A stretch of 64,000 nt of DNA from Marinomonas profundimaris (GTDB lineage: Bacteria > Pseudomonadota > Gammaproteobacteria > Pseudomonadales > Marinomonadaceae), in NCBI RefSeq assembly GCF_000508165.1, contig NZ_AYOZ01000023.1, positions 62,001 to 126,000 of the forward strand. The letters run 5' to 3'. A program made the position numbers and the translations under genes. The stretch's first letter is position 1. Every line of letters starts with the position of its first letter. Below the pieces are notes generated by a model. It worked only from the letters and a program-made list of their open reading frames with translations. It did not search any database and was not told where the DNA came from. Shown in pieces: positions 36,236 to 47,962 of the stretch.

Positions 36236-37096
36236 TTAAACCGCTGCCGCGCCGCTGACTATCTCAGAAATTTCCTGAGTAATCGCTGCTTGACGAGCCT
36301 TGTTGTACACCAACTGCAATTCATCAATGATATCGCCGGCGTTGTCTGTTGCGTTTTTCATCGCAAGCATACGAGATGCTTGTTCACACGCAATGTTTTC
36401 AACGACTGACTGATATACTTGAGATTCAATATAGCGAACCAATAACCCGTCCAAAATCTCAACGGCTTCAGGCTCATAAATGTAATCCCAGTGGTGCTGT
36501 AACTCTGTATTCTCTTCCGCTTTTAATGGCAAAAGTTGCTCAACCGTCGGCGTCTGAGTCATGGTATTCACGAACTCATTAGACACTACATACAGACGAT
36601 CAATGCGACCTTCATCAAATGCGTCTAGCATCACCTTAACACTGCCGACTAAGTCGTCAGCTTTGGGTGCATCACCTAAACCGGTGAAAGCTGCTGTTAC
36701 ATTTCCGCCGTAGTTACGAAAGAAAGAAACCGCTTTACCGCCAATAGCGCAGATGTCGATTTCAACACCTGAATCAGCGAACTGTTTCATATCTTTAATG
36801 GCTTTTTTGAACACGTTAATGTTCAAACCACCACATAAACCACGATCAGAAGAGATTACGATATAACCAACACGATTCGCCTCACGTTCGGTAAGGTAAC
36901 GGTGTTTATACTCAGGATTCGCGTTGGCCAAATGACCAACTACTTGGCGAATTCGTTCCGCATACGGACGAGAAGCGGCCATACGATCCTGAGCTTTACG
37001 CGTCTTACTAGCAGCTACTTTTTCCATAGCACGAGTAATTTTACGCGTATTGTTAATGCTCGAAATCTGAGTACGTATCTCTTTTCCGACTGCCAT
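36236..37096 (-). CDS. atpG: F1F0 ATP synthase subunit gamma
   Basis: A 286-residue rotor shaft. It has the N-terminal coil [35 protein letters not shown] in the middle and a C-terminal helix [21 protein letters not shown]. Normal length and position between atpA and atpD. Confidence 0.96.
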   Translation of the reverse strand: MAVGKEIRTQISSINNTRKITRAMEKVAASKTRKAQDRMAASRPYAERIRQVVGHLANANPEYKHRYLTEREANRVGYIVISSDRGLCGGLNINVFKKAIKDMKQFADSGVEIDICAIGGKAVSFFRNYGGNVTAAFTGLGDAPKADDLVGSVKVMLDAFDEGRIDRLYVVSNEFVNTMTQTPTVEQLLPLKAEENTELQHHWDYIYEPEAVEILDGLLVRYIESQVYQSVVENIACEQASRMLAMKNATDNAGDIIDELQLVYNKARQAAITQEISEIVSGAAAV

Positions 37097-37181
37097 AATA
37101 GAACTGCCCTTGTGAGAATGTTATTTCACAAACTGCAAGAAGATGGTGACAAGCTAAATTATTAGCGAGTCACCAAAGTCA

Positions 37182-38726
37182 TTACCAAGTTTGCGTCGCT
37201 TTAAACTTCTCGATTGCCGCTTTCAGTGTCGCTTCAATCTCGCCGTTAAAATTACCAGTTTTGTTGATGTCAGCCATCAGATCAGCGTGTTCGCTGTTCA
37301 TGAAGCCTAACAACGCAGTTTCAAAACTACCAATTTTGCTTGTTTCAACATCTTCAAGGAAGCCATCATTAGCAGCGTAAAGAACCACGCCCATATCAGC
37401 GACAGGCATAGGAGAGAACTGCTTTTGTTTCATCAGTTCAGTAACCTGTTTACCATGTTCTAGCTGTTTACGAGTCGCTTCGTCTAGGTCAGATGCGAAC
37501 TGAGCGAATGCCGCCAATTCACGGTACTGAGCCAATGCAAGACGAATACCGCCACCAAGTTTTTTGACAATCTTAGTTTGCGCAGCACCACCAACACGAG
37601 ATACAGAAACACCCGCGTTCATCGCTGGACGAATACCTGCGTTAAATGAGCTCGTTTCCAAGAATATCTGACCATCTGTGATGGAGATAACGTTGGTTGG
37701 TACGAATGCTGATACGTCACCACCTTGAGTCTCGATGATTGGCAATGCGGTCAAAGAACCTGTTTTGCCTTTCACTTCACCATTGGTGAATTTCTCAACG
37801 TAATCAACGTTTACACGTGATGCACGCTCTAGAAGACGAGAGTGAAGGTAGAATACGTCACCTGGGTAAGCTTCACGACCTGGTGGACGACGAAGAAGCA
37901 AAGAGATCTGACGGTAAGCCCAAGCTTGCTTGGTCAAATCATCATAAATGATCAATGCGTCTTCACCGCGGTCACGGAAGTATTCACCCATAGTACAACC
38001 AGTGTATGGTGCTAGGTATAGCATCGCCGCTGGATCAGATGCGCCAGCCGCTACCACAGTGGTGTAACTCATTGCACCGGCTTCTTCAAGCTTACGTACA
38101 ACGTTGGCAATAGTAGATTGTTTCTGACCGATCGCTACGTACACACACTTAATGCCACTGTTTTTCTGAGCAATAATAGTGTCGATAGCCAACGCCGTTT
38201 TACCAATCTGACGGTCACCGATGATCAACTCACGTTGACCACGACCAATTGGCACCATAGCATCAATGGCTTTGTAACCAGTCTGGATAGGTTGATCAAC
38301 GGACTGACGTTCGATAACGCCCGGTGCCACTTTTTCAACTTTATCCGTTAGCTTTGCATTGATATCGCCTTTACCGTCGATTGGATTACCCAATGCGTCA
38401 ACAACACGACCAAGCAATTCAGGTCCAATTGGAACTTCCAATATACGACCTGTACATTTAACTTTTTGACCTTCTACAAGGTCTTGGTATTTACCCAATA
38501 CGACTGCACCGACAGAGTCACGCTCTAGGTTCAATGCAATACCGTAAACACCACCAGGGAATTCAATCATTTCCCCGTACATAACATCTGCCAAACCGTG
38601 AACCAGAACGATACCGTCTGCTACACTGACAATTGTGCCCTCATTTTGGGCATCAGAAGTGACATCGAGATTCTCGATGCGCTTCTTGATAATCTCGCTG
38701 ATCTCAGATGGATTCAGTTGCTGCAT
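37182..38726 (-). CDS. atpA: F1F0 ATP synthase subunit alpha
   Basis: A 514-residue nucleotide-binding, non-catalytic subunit. Walker [10 protein letters not shown] lies near residue 170; it also has [20 protein letters not shown] and the arginine-finger region [20 protein letters not shown]. Located 38 bp after atpH. Confidence 0.97.
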   Translation of the reverse strand: MQQLNPSEISEIIKKRIENLDVTSDAQNEGTIVSVADGIVLVHGLADVMYGEMIEFPGGVYGIALNLERDSVGAVVLGKYQDLVEGQKVKCTGRILEVPIGPELLGRVVDALGNPIDGKGDINAKLTDKVEKVAPGVIERQSVDQPIQTGYKAIDAMVPIGRGQRELIIGDRQIGKTALAIDTIIAQKNSGIKCVYVAIGQKQSTIANVVRKLEEAGAMSYTTVVAAGASDPAAMLYLAPYTGCTMGEYFRDRGEDALIIYDDLTKQAWAYRQISLLLRRPPGREAYPGDVFYLHSRLLERASRVNVDYVEKFTNGEVKGKTGSLTALPIIETQGGDVSAFVPTNVISITDGQIFLETSSFNAGIRPAMNAGVSVSRVGGAAQTKIVKKLGGGIRLALAQYRELAAFAQFASDLDEATRKQLEHGKQVTELMKQKQFSPMPVADMGVVLYAANDGFLEDVETSKIGSFETALLGFMNSEHADLMADINKTGNFNGEIEATLKAAIEKFKATQTW

Positions 38727-38764
38727 GCTAAATTCCTCAACCCTGTTTTCGATTTAACGAAACA

Positions 38765-39301
38765 CTAGGAGTTTATCGCCTCGGACAGTTTCGCCAGTTT
38801 ACCGCGAACTGAACCGTCGATGATTAAGTCACCTGTACGGATAACCACGCCACCAAGCAGGCTCGCGTCTGTTTCATTGGTTAAGTTGATAGTACGATCC
38901 AACTTTTTCGCCAATGATGCGGCCAATGCTTGTGCTTGTTCTGCTGATAATTCATAAGCAGAGGTAAATTCAACATCTACCGCTTTTTCGAAATTCAGTT
39001 TGAACTGTTGAAATAACACAGAAATGGCTGGAATCAGCGTTAAACGCTTTTTATCAGCCAGTGCAAGCAAGAATGCTTTACCCTGTTCTGTTGTTACTTC
39101 TGCACAAACGTCCGCTAGAGCGTTTGCCTTCTCTTCCGCACTAAAAGCTGGATTTCCAAGTGCCACTTTGAGCTTAGGTTCCGCTGTTACAGCGGCTAAT
39201 ATGCTTAGCATATCGGCCCATTCTGTAACATGGCCTTGCTCACGGGCAACTTCGAAAGCTGCTTTAGCGTACGGTCGCGCGACTGTTTTTAATTCAGCCA
39301 T
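38765..39301 (-). CDS. atpH: F1F0 ATP synthase subunit delta
   Basis: A 178-residue stator protein with RPYAKAAFEVAREQG at the start and the C-terminal GGVVIRTGDLIIDGSVRGKL motif. It lies 11 bp after atpF. Confidence 0.95.
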   Translation of the reverse strand: MAELKTVARPYAKAAFEVAREQGHVTEWADMLSILAAVTAEPKLKVALGNPAFSAEEKANALADVCAEVTTEQGKAFLLALADKKRLTLIPAISVLFQQFKLNFEKAVDVEFTSAYELSAEQAQALAASLAKKLDRTINLTNETDASLLGGVVIRTGDLIIDGSVRGKLAKLSEAINS

Positions 39302-39312
39302 TAGACCCTCGC

Positions 39313-39783
39313 TTAAAGCTCTTTAGCGAGTTTTTCAACGATCTCGCTATGTGCTTTTTCGTCAATTGTGGCTCCCAAGATCTTCTCGGCACCAGCAAAT
39401 GCAAGAACAGAAACTTGTGAACGCAATGCTTCTTTAGCACGCAATACATCCTGTTCTATTTCTACTTGAGCTGCTTCGCGCAAGCGCTTGCCATCGGCAA
39501 TTACCTGCTCTTTTGCCTCGTCGACCATTTGGTTCGCACGTTTGTTGGCTTGTTCAATAATCTCGGCCGCGTTCTCTTTGCTTTCACGTAGAATTTGAGT
39601 GGCTTGTTCTTGTGCCAATTCAAGATCACGTGAAGCACGGTTCGCTGCTTCCAAACCGTCTGCAATTTTTTTGCTACGCTCTTCGAGCGCAGCAATTACT
39701 GGTGGCCACACATATTTCATGCAGAACCAGACAAAAATGGCAAACGAGATAGCTTGGCCTAGAAGTGTGAGATTTAAGTTCAC
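39313..39783 (-). CDS. atpF: F1F0 ATP synthase subunit b
   Basis: A 156-residue peripheral stalk. One N-terminal membrane helix (about 5-27, [20 protein letters not shown]) is followed by a long charged coiled coil. It lies 57 bp after atpE. Confidence 0.95.
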   Translation of the reverse strand: MNLNLTLLGQAISFAIFVWFCMKYVWPPVIAALEERSKKIADGLEAANRASRDLELAQEQATQILRESKENAAEIIEQANKRANQMVDEAKEQVIADGKRLREAAQVEIEQDVLRAKEALRSQVSVLAFAGAEKILGATIDEKAHSEIVEKLAKEL

Positions 39784-39840
39784 GCTAATACCCTCGCTTT
39801 AAGTCGTTTAAAAATCATTTCCGCAAATGTTTGCAGAATA

Positions 39841-40122
<282 letters not shown>

Positions 40123-40164
40123 TTAGATAAGGTTTAAAAAAATATTACTTTAAAGAACACACTT

Positions 40165-41031
<867 letters not shown>

Positions 41032-41061
41032 TCAATGATTAAAATCCTACCCTCTATTATG

Positions 41062-41469
41062 CTAACTATTTCTTAGCACGATAGGGCTGAGCCAATGGCT
41101 CAAAATTGCGCCACCAAAACCTGCAAAAAAAGCCCCTGCAGCTAATGGTTTTATCAGAAGAAAAACCAGCGACAATAAAATCACTGTCATAGCCAATTTA
41201 CCGGCTTCTCCACGATAGAATGATCTAACAACCTCTTTTGCTGGACGAACACCTTTGTAACCAAAGATGCGCCAAGCCATAAACATACTCGGTAAAATAC
41301 TGGTTAATGCACCCAATATAAAAGAGTACCCATACAGACAACCAGCACTGTAAAAAATTCCCAAAGAAACGAATAAAGTAAGTAATAATTGTAGCAAGAG
41401 GAAACGAAACACAGCCTTTTTTCTGGCGCTGATGATAGCACTCGCGCTTAACGGCTTATTTGTTCCCAT
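41062..41469 (-). CDS. atpI: ATP synthase accessory protein AtpI
   Basis: A 135-residue, four-helix membrane protein at the head of the operon, linked in other bacteria to c-ring assembly or magnesium uptake. It has GYSFILGALTSILPSMFMAWR and GYKGVRPAKEVVRSFYRGE, as in gammaproteobacterial AtpI. It follows the operon promoter by 60-odd bases. Confidence 0.88.
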   Translation of the reverse strand: MGTNKPLSASAIISARKKAVFRFLLLQLLLTLFVSLGIFYSAGCLYGYSFILGALTSILPSMFMAWRIFGYKGVRPAKEVVRSFYRGEAGKLAMTVILLSLVFLLIKPLAAGAFFAGFGGAILSHWLSPIVLRNS

Positions 41470-41531
41470 TACCCAATTCTACTCCGCACTTAAAAAGTGC
41501 AATCAATGTGATGATTTACAAAATTCGAGGC

Positions 41532-41560
41532 ATTATATGGGTAATGACGGCTGTGTTCAA
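41532..41560 (-). promoter_or_regulatory. Sigma-70 promoter of the atp operon
   Basis: On the minus strand TTGAAC (-35) is separated by exactly 17 bp from TATAAT (-10), close to perfect consensus. It lies 63 bp before the atpI start and after the parB stop, so atp genes have their own strong promoter. Confidence 0.85.
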
Positions 41561-41631
41561 CTTAAACTGGATAGCAAGACGACTTTCAGGGCATCTTGTC
41601 TAGATAGAAAAAACCTTTATTGAAAATTGCA

Positions 41632-42516
41632 TCATTTCTCTGTGAGCAGTTCGCTAATCAAGAGTTCTAGGTGTTCTGGGTTTCGATATTCAATAACCAA
41701 CTTACCTTTCCCTTTCGCGGAAGGTTGGATTTTTACCGCGGCATTGATTTTTTGACTGATGCGTTCGGCTTCTGCACTTAAATCAGGCAGAGAAGGTTTA
41801 CTATCTTCATTTTTTTCAATTACTTGGAAGTTTTTCGCCAATCGTTCTGTTTCACGAACCGACAACGATTTTGTCACCACTTGCGATGCGGCTTGTATTT
41901 GTTTGTCGTGCTCTAATGGCAACAAGGCTCTGGCATGGCCCATTTCAATATCACCGTGTTCAAGCAAACGACGCACTTCAGGTGTCAGGCCAAGTAAACG
42001 TAATAAGTTCGCGACAGTAGAGCGTGACTTACCCACCGTATCAGCGACTTCTTGCTGAGTAAGATGAAAATCTTCTACTAAACGCTGCAAAGCCAACGCT
42101 TCTTCAACGGGATTTAAGTCTTCACGTTGAATATTTTCAATTAAAGCTAAGACCACTGCGTCGGCGTCTTCAACATGACGAACAATCACAGGAACTTGGG
42201 TTAAATCCGCCAATTTAGCCGCGCGCCAGCGGCGTTCACCTGCAATGATTTCGTATTGATTATGGCCGCTTGGACGAACCACGATTGGCTGCATAATACC
42301 TTGAGTACGAATCGAAGACGCAAGATCTTCCAATTGCGCAGGGTTCATGTCACGACGAGGTTGGAATTTGCCTTTTGAAAGCCAATCCACAGGCAAATAC
42401 GTTAAGCCTTTGATTTCTTCATTAGCGGTGCCAGCATCAGCGCCTTTCGTTGCTGCCGCTTGAGGCGCCAATAAGGCATCTAAGCCACGACCTAAGCCTC
42501 TTTTTTTCATCGTCAT
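41632..42516 (-). CDS. parB: Chromosome partitioning protein ParB
   Basis: A 294-residue CTPase/DNA-binding protein that loads on parS sites near the origin. It opens with the KKRGLGRGLDALL motif, has the GERRWRAAK box, a helix-turn-helix (LTQQEVADTVGKSRSTVANLLRLL split by turns) and a C-terminal dimer domain. AAGG lies 8 nt before the ATG. It is 45 bp after parA. Confidence 0.95.
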   Translation of the reverse strand: MTMKKRGLGRGLDALLAPQAAATKGADAGTANEEIKGLTYLPVDWLSKGKFQPRRDMNPAQLEDLASSIRTQGIMQPIVVRPSGHNQYEIIAGERRWRAAKLADLTQVPVIVRHVEDADAVVLALIENIQREDLNPVEEALALQRLVEDFHLTQQEVADTVGKSRSTVANLLRLLGLTPEVRRLLEHGDIEMGHARALLPLEHDKQIQAASQVVTKSLSVRETERLAKNFQVIEKNEDSKPSLPDLSAEAERISQKINAAVKIQPSAKGKGKLVIEYRNPEHLELLISELLTEK

Positions 42517-42561
42517 TTCATTAACCTTAATGGGTATTAAGCGTGCTTTGTAAAAAAATCA

Positions 42562-43329
42562 TCAAGCGACGCATTTTCTAATAAATTCACCCGCTAACGC
42601 GAGATAAGCAATCGCACCACGAGATTGTTTTTCGTAGTGTAAAACAGGCAAACCATAACTTGGCGATTCTGCAAGACGGATATTACGAGGGATTACCGTG
42701 TCGTACACCTTGTCGCCAAAATGCTTATGAAGCTGGTTAGAAACATCATGCGTTAAGCTCGGGCGAGGATCATACATGGTTCGTAAAATACCTTCGACTT
42801 CAAGAGATGGGTTTAACGCTTGCGTAATACGTTCAATGGTTTGCAATAACGCCGTTAACCCTTCCAGCGCGTAATATTCGCACTGTACAGGAATCAACAC
42901 ACCTTGAGACGCCGCCAACGCATTGACGGTTAGCATGTTCAATGCAGGAGGACAATCGAGCAAAATGTAATCGAAATCATTGTCAACTTCATACAAACCC
43001 GCGCGTAAACGTGTTTCTTTACTCGGCAAATCCAATAACACGACTTCTGCGCCGGTTAAATCGCCGTTGGCAGGCAACACCCAGTAATCACCAGGCATGC
43101 TTTTTTTCATGACTTCTTTTACGCCATGCGTGCCAATCAATACGTCATAAACGCTTGTGTCTAATTCATCTTTAGTCAAGCCACTTCCTGTCGTGGCGTT
43201 GCCTTGCGGATCTAAGTCGATTAATAACACTCGACGTTTCATCGCCGCGAGTGAAGCCGCTAAATTGACACAGGTGGTCGTTTTGCCAACACCACCTTTT
43301 TGGTTTGTCACTGCAATGATTCTTGCCAT
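42562..43329 (-). CDS. parA: Chromosome partitioning ATPase ParA (Soj)
   Basis: A 255-residue Walker-type ATPase with the deviant motif KGGVGKTT (residues 11-18), LIDLDPQGN and DYILLDCPPAL. It works with ParB in origin segregation. It lies 3 bp after rsmG, in the usual mnmG-rsmG-parA-parB operon. Confidence 0.96.
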   Translation of the reverse strand: MARIIAVTNQKGGVGKTTTCVNLAASLAAMKRRVLLIDLDPQGNATTGSGLTKDELDTSVYDVLIGTHGVKEVMKKSMPGDYWVLPANGDLTGAEVVLLDLPSKETRLRAGLYEVDNDFDYILLDCPPALNMLTVNALAASQGVLIPVQCEYYALEGLTALLQTIERITQALNPSLEVEGILRTMYDPRPSLTHDVSNQLHKHFGDKVYDTVIPRNIRLAESPSYGLPVLHYEKQSRGAIAYLALAGEFIRKCVA

Positions 43330-43332
43330 TAT

Positions 43333-43959
43333 TTACCCTTTACGCGTCATCACAACCATGTGACGCTCCGCTTGTATATTGGGCACATTAAGAGGCTCTA
43401 CGGACACTAAATCAACCTCTTTCGGTAGCGCGGCGATTTCTTCCGTAGGATAAACCCCTTTCATTGCCAAAAAATTACCAGTGTCGCTTGGCAGAGGCAA
43501 AGTCCAATTTATCATATCTTGTAAAGAGGCAAACGCTCGAGAAATAACATGATCGTATTCGCCTTGATGAGCGTGCTTTTCAACACGTTCATTCTCAACA
43601 GTCACATTATCAATGCCCAGTTCCATTTTCACTTGCGTTAGAAAACGTGTTTTTTTGCCATTACTATCAAGCAAGGTAAAACGTTTCTCTGGGTAACATA
43701 TAGCAAGCACCATACCAGGTAAGCCAGGACCTGTGCCGACATCAATAATCTTGTCACCTGTTATATAAGGTAATGTTGCCAAGCTGTCCAATAGGTGCAA
43801 TGAAATCATTTGTTCAACATCACGAATGGCGGTCAGGTTGTATGCCTTATTCCACTTTTCAAGCATGGCAAGATAACGAACAAGCGATTGAATAGTATTA
43901 TCTGAAAGAGAAGCGCCCATTTGTAGGGCGCCTTTTTGAATAGTGTCAAAGTGAGTCAC
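43333..43959 (-). CDS. rsmG: 16S rRNA (guanine527-N7)-methyltransferase RsmG
   Basis: A 208-residue SAM methyltransferase. It has the leader LEKWNKAYNLTAIRD, SAM motif IDVGTGPGLPGMVLAI and VISRAFASLQDMI. The start is a GTG at 43959 with a GGA-type weak Shine-Dalgarno. It lies between mnmG and parA. Confidence 0.95.
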   Translation of the reverse strand: MTHFDTIQKGALQMGASLSDNTIQSLVRYLAMLEKWNKAYNLTAIRDVEQMISLHLLDSLATLPYITGDKIIDVGTGPGLPGMVLAICYPEKRFTLLDSNGKKTRFLTQVKMELGIDNVTVENERVEKHAHQGEYDHVISRAFASLQDMINWTLPLPSDTGNFLAMKGVYPTEEIAALPKEVDLVSVEPLNVPNIQAERHMVVMTRKG

Positions 43960-44010
43960 AGTCGATCCATTTCTATAAAGATAGCAATAAGGAATTATCG
44001 GCTGATGATT

Positions 44011-45900
44011 CTAGGCACTTTTTCGTGCAATGGCACGTTTTTTCAAGTGAATAAGCAGTAAAGAAACCGCAGCAGGGGTGATGCCTTGAATTCTCGATGC
44101 CGCCGCCAGCGTCGCAGGACGAAGCTGATTTAGCTTCTGTTTTACTTCATTCGACAAGCCTTCCATGCTGCTGTAATCCAAATCATCTGGCAACGGCGTA
44201 TTTTCTTGTCGACGTAAACGCTCAATGTCTTCCGCTTGACGAGTAATATAACCCGCGTACTTAACCGCAATTTGAACCTGTTCAGACACTTGTTCATCAA
44301 CCGCTTCTTCTACCGCATTTTTTAAATTTGCTATATCAGAATAAACAATATTGGGACGTTTGAGCAAATCCAACAAGCTGTATTCATGTGTGATTGGCGT
44401 TTCTAATTTTGGATTAATCATCGCCGCTTCCGGAGAATTTGGCACAATCCAGCTGGATTTCAAACGCTGTGTTTCGATTTCAATCGCTTCGCGTTTTTTG
44501 CAAAATGCGGCCCAACGTTCATCGGAAACCAAACCAAGCTCACGGCCTTTTTCAGTCAAGCGCATGTCTGCGTTGTCTTCACGTAAAATCAGACGATATT
44601 CCGCACGACTGGTAAACATTCGATACGGTTCTTTGGTGCCCATGGTGATCAAGTCATCGACCAACACCCCCAAATACGCTTCATCACGACGAGGCGTCCA
44701 CGCGTCCTTCTCTTGAGCAAGCAATGCCGCATTCAACCCAGCCAACAAACCTTGCGCGCCCGCTTCCTCATAACCCGTTGTGCCATTGATTTGTCCAGCG
44801 AAGAACAAACCCGGCATGTGTTTGGTCTCTAACGAATATTTTAAATCCTGAGGATTAAAGTAATCGTATTCGATGGCATAACCAGGACGCATAATATGCG
44901 CGTTTTCCATGCCTTTCATTGAACGAACCAACTCAATTTGCACATCAAAAGGCAAGGACGTCGAAATACCATTTGGGTACAGCTCGTGAGTGGTTAATCC
45001 TTCAGGTTCAATGAAAATTTGATGCGAATTTTTATCGGCAAAACGCACGATTTTATCTTCAATGGATGGGCAATATCGAGGACCAACACCTTCAATCACG
45101 CCCGTGTACATCGGAGATCGATCCATACCTGCACGAATAATGTCGTGTGTTTTTTCATTGGTATGGGTAATGAAACATTCAATCTGACGCGGATGCATCG
45201 CTCGGTTTCCCATGTACGACATAACGGGTGTCGTGTCGTCACCAGGTTGCGCTTGCATCTGAGAAAAATCGACAGATCGAGCATCAATTCGAGGTGGTGT
45301 TCCTGTTTTTAAGCGGTCAACACGGAATGGAAGCGCTCGTAATTTTTCCGCCAAACCTATTGAAGGTGGATCTCCAGCTCGGCCACCAGAGTGATTCTGC
45401 AACCCTATATGTATGATGCCGCCTAAAAACGTTCCTGCTGTTAACACCACGGTTTTACTGTTAAAGCGAATGCCTGTTTGGGTAATAACGCCGCGTGCAG
45501 CGCCGTCTACCACGATCAGATCTTCTACTGACTGCTGAAAAAGCCAAAGGTTTTCTTGGTTTTCTAATTTATGGCGAATGGCCGCTTTGTATAATATACG
45601 GTCAGCTTGAGCTCGAGTTGCTCGAACCGCTGGACCTTTACGAGAATTCAAAGTACGAAATTGAATGCCAGCTTTGTCTGTTGCCAATGCCATTGCACCG
45701 TCCAAGGCATCAATTTCTTTTACCAAATGGGATTTCCCTATACCACCAATTGCAGGGTTACAGGACATTTGTCCTAACGTTTCAATGTTGTGGGAAAGTA
45801 ACAATGTTTTAACACCCATACGTGCTGCAGCCAAAGCCGCTTCTGTACCAGCGTGTCCGCCACCAACCACAATCACATCAAAACTACTTGGGAAATCCAC
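44011..45900 (-). CDS. mnmG: tRNA uridine-34 5-carboxymethylaminomethyl modification enzyme MnmG (GidA)
   Basis: FAD-dependent partner of MnmE for wobble-uridine modification. It has the dinucleotide motif [39 protein letters not shown], and [15 protein letters not shown] place the start at GTG 45900, since GAGG lies 5 nt upstream and the resulting 629 residues equal the family length; the longer ATG version adds 17 unrelated residues. It is transcribed away from the origin-like region. Confidence 0.95.
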   Translation of the reverse strand: MDFPSSFDVIVVGGGHAGTEAALAAARMGVKTLLLSHNIETLGQMSCNPAIGGIGKSHLVKEIDALDGAMALATDKAGIQFRTLNSRKGPAVRATRAQADRILYKAAIRHKLENQENLWLFQQSVEDLIVVDGAARGVITQTGIRFNSKTVVLTAGTFLGGIIHIGLQNHSGGRAGDPPSIGLAEKLRALPFRVDRLKTGTPPRIDARSVDFSQMQAQPGDDTTPVMSYMGNRAMHPRQIECFITHTNEKTHDIIRAGMDRSPMYTGVIEGVGPRYCPSIEDKIVRFADKNSHQIFIEPEGLTTHELYPNGISTSLPFDVQIELVRSMKGMENAHIMRPGYAIEYDYFNPQDLKYSLETKHMPGLFFAGQINGTTGYEEAGAQGLLAGLNAALLAQEKDAWTPRRDEAYLGVLVDDLITMGTKEPYRMFTSRAEYRLILREDNADMRLTEKGRELGLVSDERWAAFCKKREAIEIETQRLKSSWIVPNSPEAAMINPKLETPITHEYSLLDLLKRPNIVYSDIANLKNAVEEAVDEQVSEQVQIAVKYAGYITRQAEDIERLRRQENTPLPDDLDYSSMEGLSNEVKQKLNQLRPATLAAASRIQGITPAAVSLLLIHLKKRAIARKSA

Positions 45901-45959
45901 GGGAACCTCGGTATTACGAATAAACAGAAAAAATGAATAAAAAACGATCAACTATCGAT

Positions 45960-46500
45960 AAGGCCGCTTAGTATATAGGCTAATTTCTAAAAAGAAAGAG
46001 ATCGAAAACCAACTTACCCGGTCATCAATATTAATATATATAAGTAAGTATATAAGATCTTTTATGTTTGTTATGTTTATATAGCAAGCGAAAATCTGTT
46101 GATAAGTATATTTTATACATATAAATCATACCGATATAGCTATAACATCTTGTTAACTTCCCCCCTATCTTCCTGTGTTGTGGATAACCTATTCCTGTGC
46201 ATAAAAGTACTACTTATACACTCCCAATTTTAAACTGCTAAGTTGTTAAAAACTGTGCAAAACTTCCTATCAAGCTATCACCATACTTATCAACAGGTGT
46301 GTTTCGAAAATTTTTTTTAATTAACGTTATGTTTATAAAAGGTTTTATGACTTTTATGGGGTGTTTTTAAGCATTTTTTAAATGAGATTAATCCACAAGC
46401 AAAAAAAATAAAAAAATCTAAAAATACGATTTTTTACTGTGAATAGTTTGATCAAAGCCATGCTTTGAAAGGCTTGGCCTGCATTGTGGAGAAACAGAGA
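45960..46500. other. Putative replication origin, mnmG side (E. coli-like layout)
   Basis: An AT-rich, gene-free region upstream of mnmG. GATCTTTTATGTT (46056-46068) differs by one base from the E. coli 13-mer consensus. DnaA boxes follow: TGTTGATAA (46097, one mismatch), TGTGGATAA (46179-46187, perfect), TGTGCATAA (46196-46204, fits TTATNCACA), TTATACACT (46214, one mismatch), TTATCAACA (46287, one mismatch) and TAATCCACA (46389, one mismatch). The order mnmG, 13-mer, boxes is that of E. coli oriC. A second cluster exists before dnaA. Confidence 0.65.
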
Positions 46501-46660
46501 CAATGTTTAAAAATCTCCGTCTGTGAGTAACTTTGCTCTGTTACCGTGATCAAGATGAATTGCGCAACTAAACTTTGCAGGAAGTGTGAGTGAAGGTCGA
46601 CGTTATAGGCTGTTTTTGAATATCATCACGCGCAGTAAAAAATCGTCATCAAAACGACAA

Positions 46661-46691
46661 TAAAAAGCGCCCTACATGAAATGTAGGGCGC
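46661..46691 (-). terminator. Terminator of the zinc alcohol dehydrogenase gene
   Basis: GCGCCCTACAT and ATGTAGGGCGC form an 11-bp stem followed on the minus strand by T5. Confidence 0.92.
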
Positions 46692-46722
46692 ATATTTATG
46701 ACTAGGATGTCATATTAAATAA

Positions 46723-47778
46723 TTAGCCGTTTTTAAGGCTTTTCATGTCAATGATGAAACGGTACTTCACATCACCTTTTTTCATACGTTGATACGCTTC
46801 ATTAATATCTTGAATGTTGATCATCTCAGCATCGCACTCAATATTGTGTTCAGCGCAGAAATCCAATACTTCCTGAGTTTCCGCAATACCGCCAATCAAA
46901 GAGCCGGTTAAAACACGTCGCTTTAATACCAGATTTACAGAATGCACAGTAGGCTCTATCGGCTCAATCAATCCGACTAAAATATGAGTACCATCTACTT
47001 TTAAGCAGTTTAGATATGGGTTTAAATCGTGTTGTACTGGAATGGTGTCTAACAAGTAATCGAATGACATTGCTACGGCCTGCATTTGAGCATCATCCGT
47101 TGAAACAATGACATGATCCGCTCCTTGTTTTTTCGCTTCCGCAATTTTGCTTTCAGACCGAGTGAAAATGGTCACTTCCGCGCCCAATGCTTTTGCGAAT
47201 TTTACCCCCATATGACCTAATCCGCCCATGCCTAGAATACCGACTTTATCACCTGCTTTTACACCATGATGGCGAAGCGGCGAATAGGTGGTAATTCCTG
47301 CACACAATAATGGTGCCGCTTTACGAACATCCAGTGCTTCTGGAATAGAAAGAACGAATTTCTCACGAACCACAATATGATCAGAGTAACCGCCGTAAGT
47401 TAAAGTACCATCGATTAAGTCTTTAAAACCGTAGGTTCCAACAAAGCCATTATCACAATATTGCTCTAAATCTGACGAGCAGTGTGAACAGTGCTGGCAA
47501 GAGTCGACCATACAACCAACGCCAACAAGGTCTCCTGCTTTATACTTAGTGACTTTGCTGCCAATTTCTGTCACACGGCCCACAATTTCATGACCTGGAA
47601 CGATTGGGTAATTACTCGGTCCCCAATCACTTTCTGCAACATGAATATCAGAATGACAAACGCCACAATAAAGAATATCGATGTTTATATCGTCTTCACG
47701 AAGCGCGCGGCGTTCAAAAGAAAAGGGGGCTAAAGGGGTTGTTGCGGATTGTGCCGCATAGGATTTCGCTTGGCTCAT
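46723..47778 (-). CDS. Zinc-dependent NAD(P) alcohol dehydrogenase (cinnamyl-alcohol dehydrogenase/YahK type)
   Basis: A 351-residue medium-chain dehydrogenase. Catalytic zinc ligands are in CGVCHSDIH and GHEIVGRV, the structural-zinc cysteines in SCQHCSHCSSDLEQYC, and the nucleotide motif is GILGMGGLGHMGVKFAKALG. It likely reduces aldehydes with NADPH. Two starts each have a good ribosome site; I choose ATG 47778 (MSQAKSY), with GGAG 8 nt upstream, over ATG 47802. It diverges from an AraC gene that probably controls it. Confidence 0.9.
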   Translation of the reverse strand: MSQAKSYAAQSATTPLAPFSFERRALREDDINIDILYCGVCHSDIHVAESDWGPSNYPIVPGHEIVGRVTEIGSKVTKYKAGDLVGVGCMVDSCQHCSHCSSDLEQYCDNGFVGTYGFKDLIDGTLTYGGYSDHIVVREKFVLSIPEALDVRKAAPLLCAGITTYSPLRHHGVKAGDKVGILGMGGLGHMGVKFAKALGAEVTIFTRSESKIAEAKKQGADHVIVSTDDAQMQAVAMSFDYLLDTIPVQHDLNPYLNCLKVDGTHILVGLIEPIEPTVHSVNLVLKRRVLTGSLIGGIAETQEVLDFCAEHNIECDAEMINIQDINEAYQRMKKGDVKYRFIIDMKSLKNG

Positions 47779-47962
47779 AAAGAGTACTCCAGAATTGAAC
47801 ATGAAATAGGACTCCTGCAGTTTAGAGCCGTTTTTCGAATTCTGTGTTGTGCATTTTGCTTATACTTTTGCCTATTTCTCTAAATAAATTAAACTTAACT
47901 TTTCTTGCGCAATCTAAAGAGGATAATGCTTTTATTGATTTTTAGAGAGCAAGGGTAGACAT

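Noticed and set aside
45901-45951. Longer mnmG start at an upstream ATG
   Set aside because: It adds 17 residues not typical of MnmG, while the GTG at 45900 has GAGG upstream and gives the standard length.
46723-47778. Alcohol dehydrogenase as DddB of a DMSP pathway
   Set aside because: DddB is an iron-type dehydrogenase; this protein has the zinc ligands of the cinnamyl-alcohol dehydrogenase group, and no dddD or other DMSP gene is adjacent.
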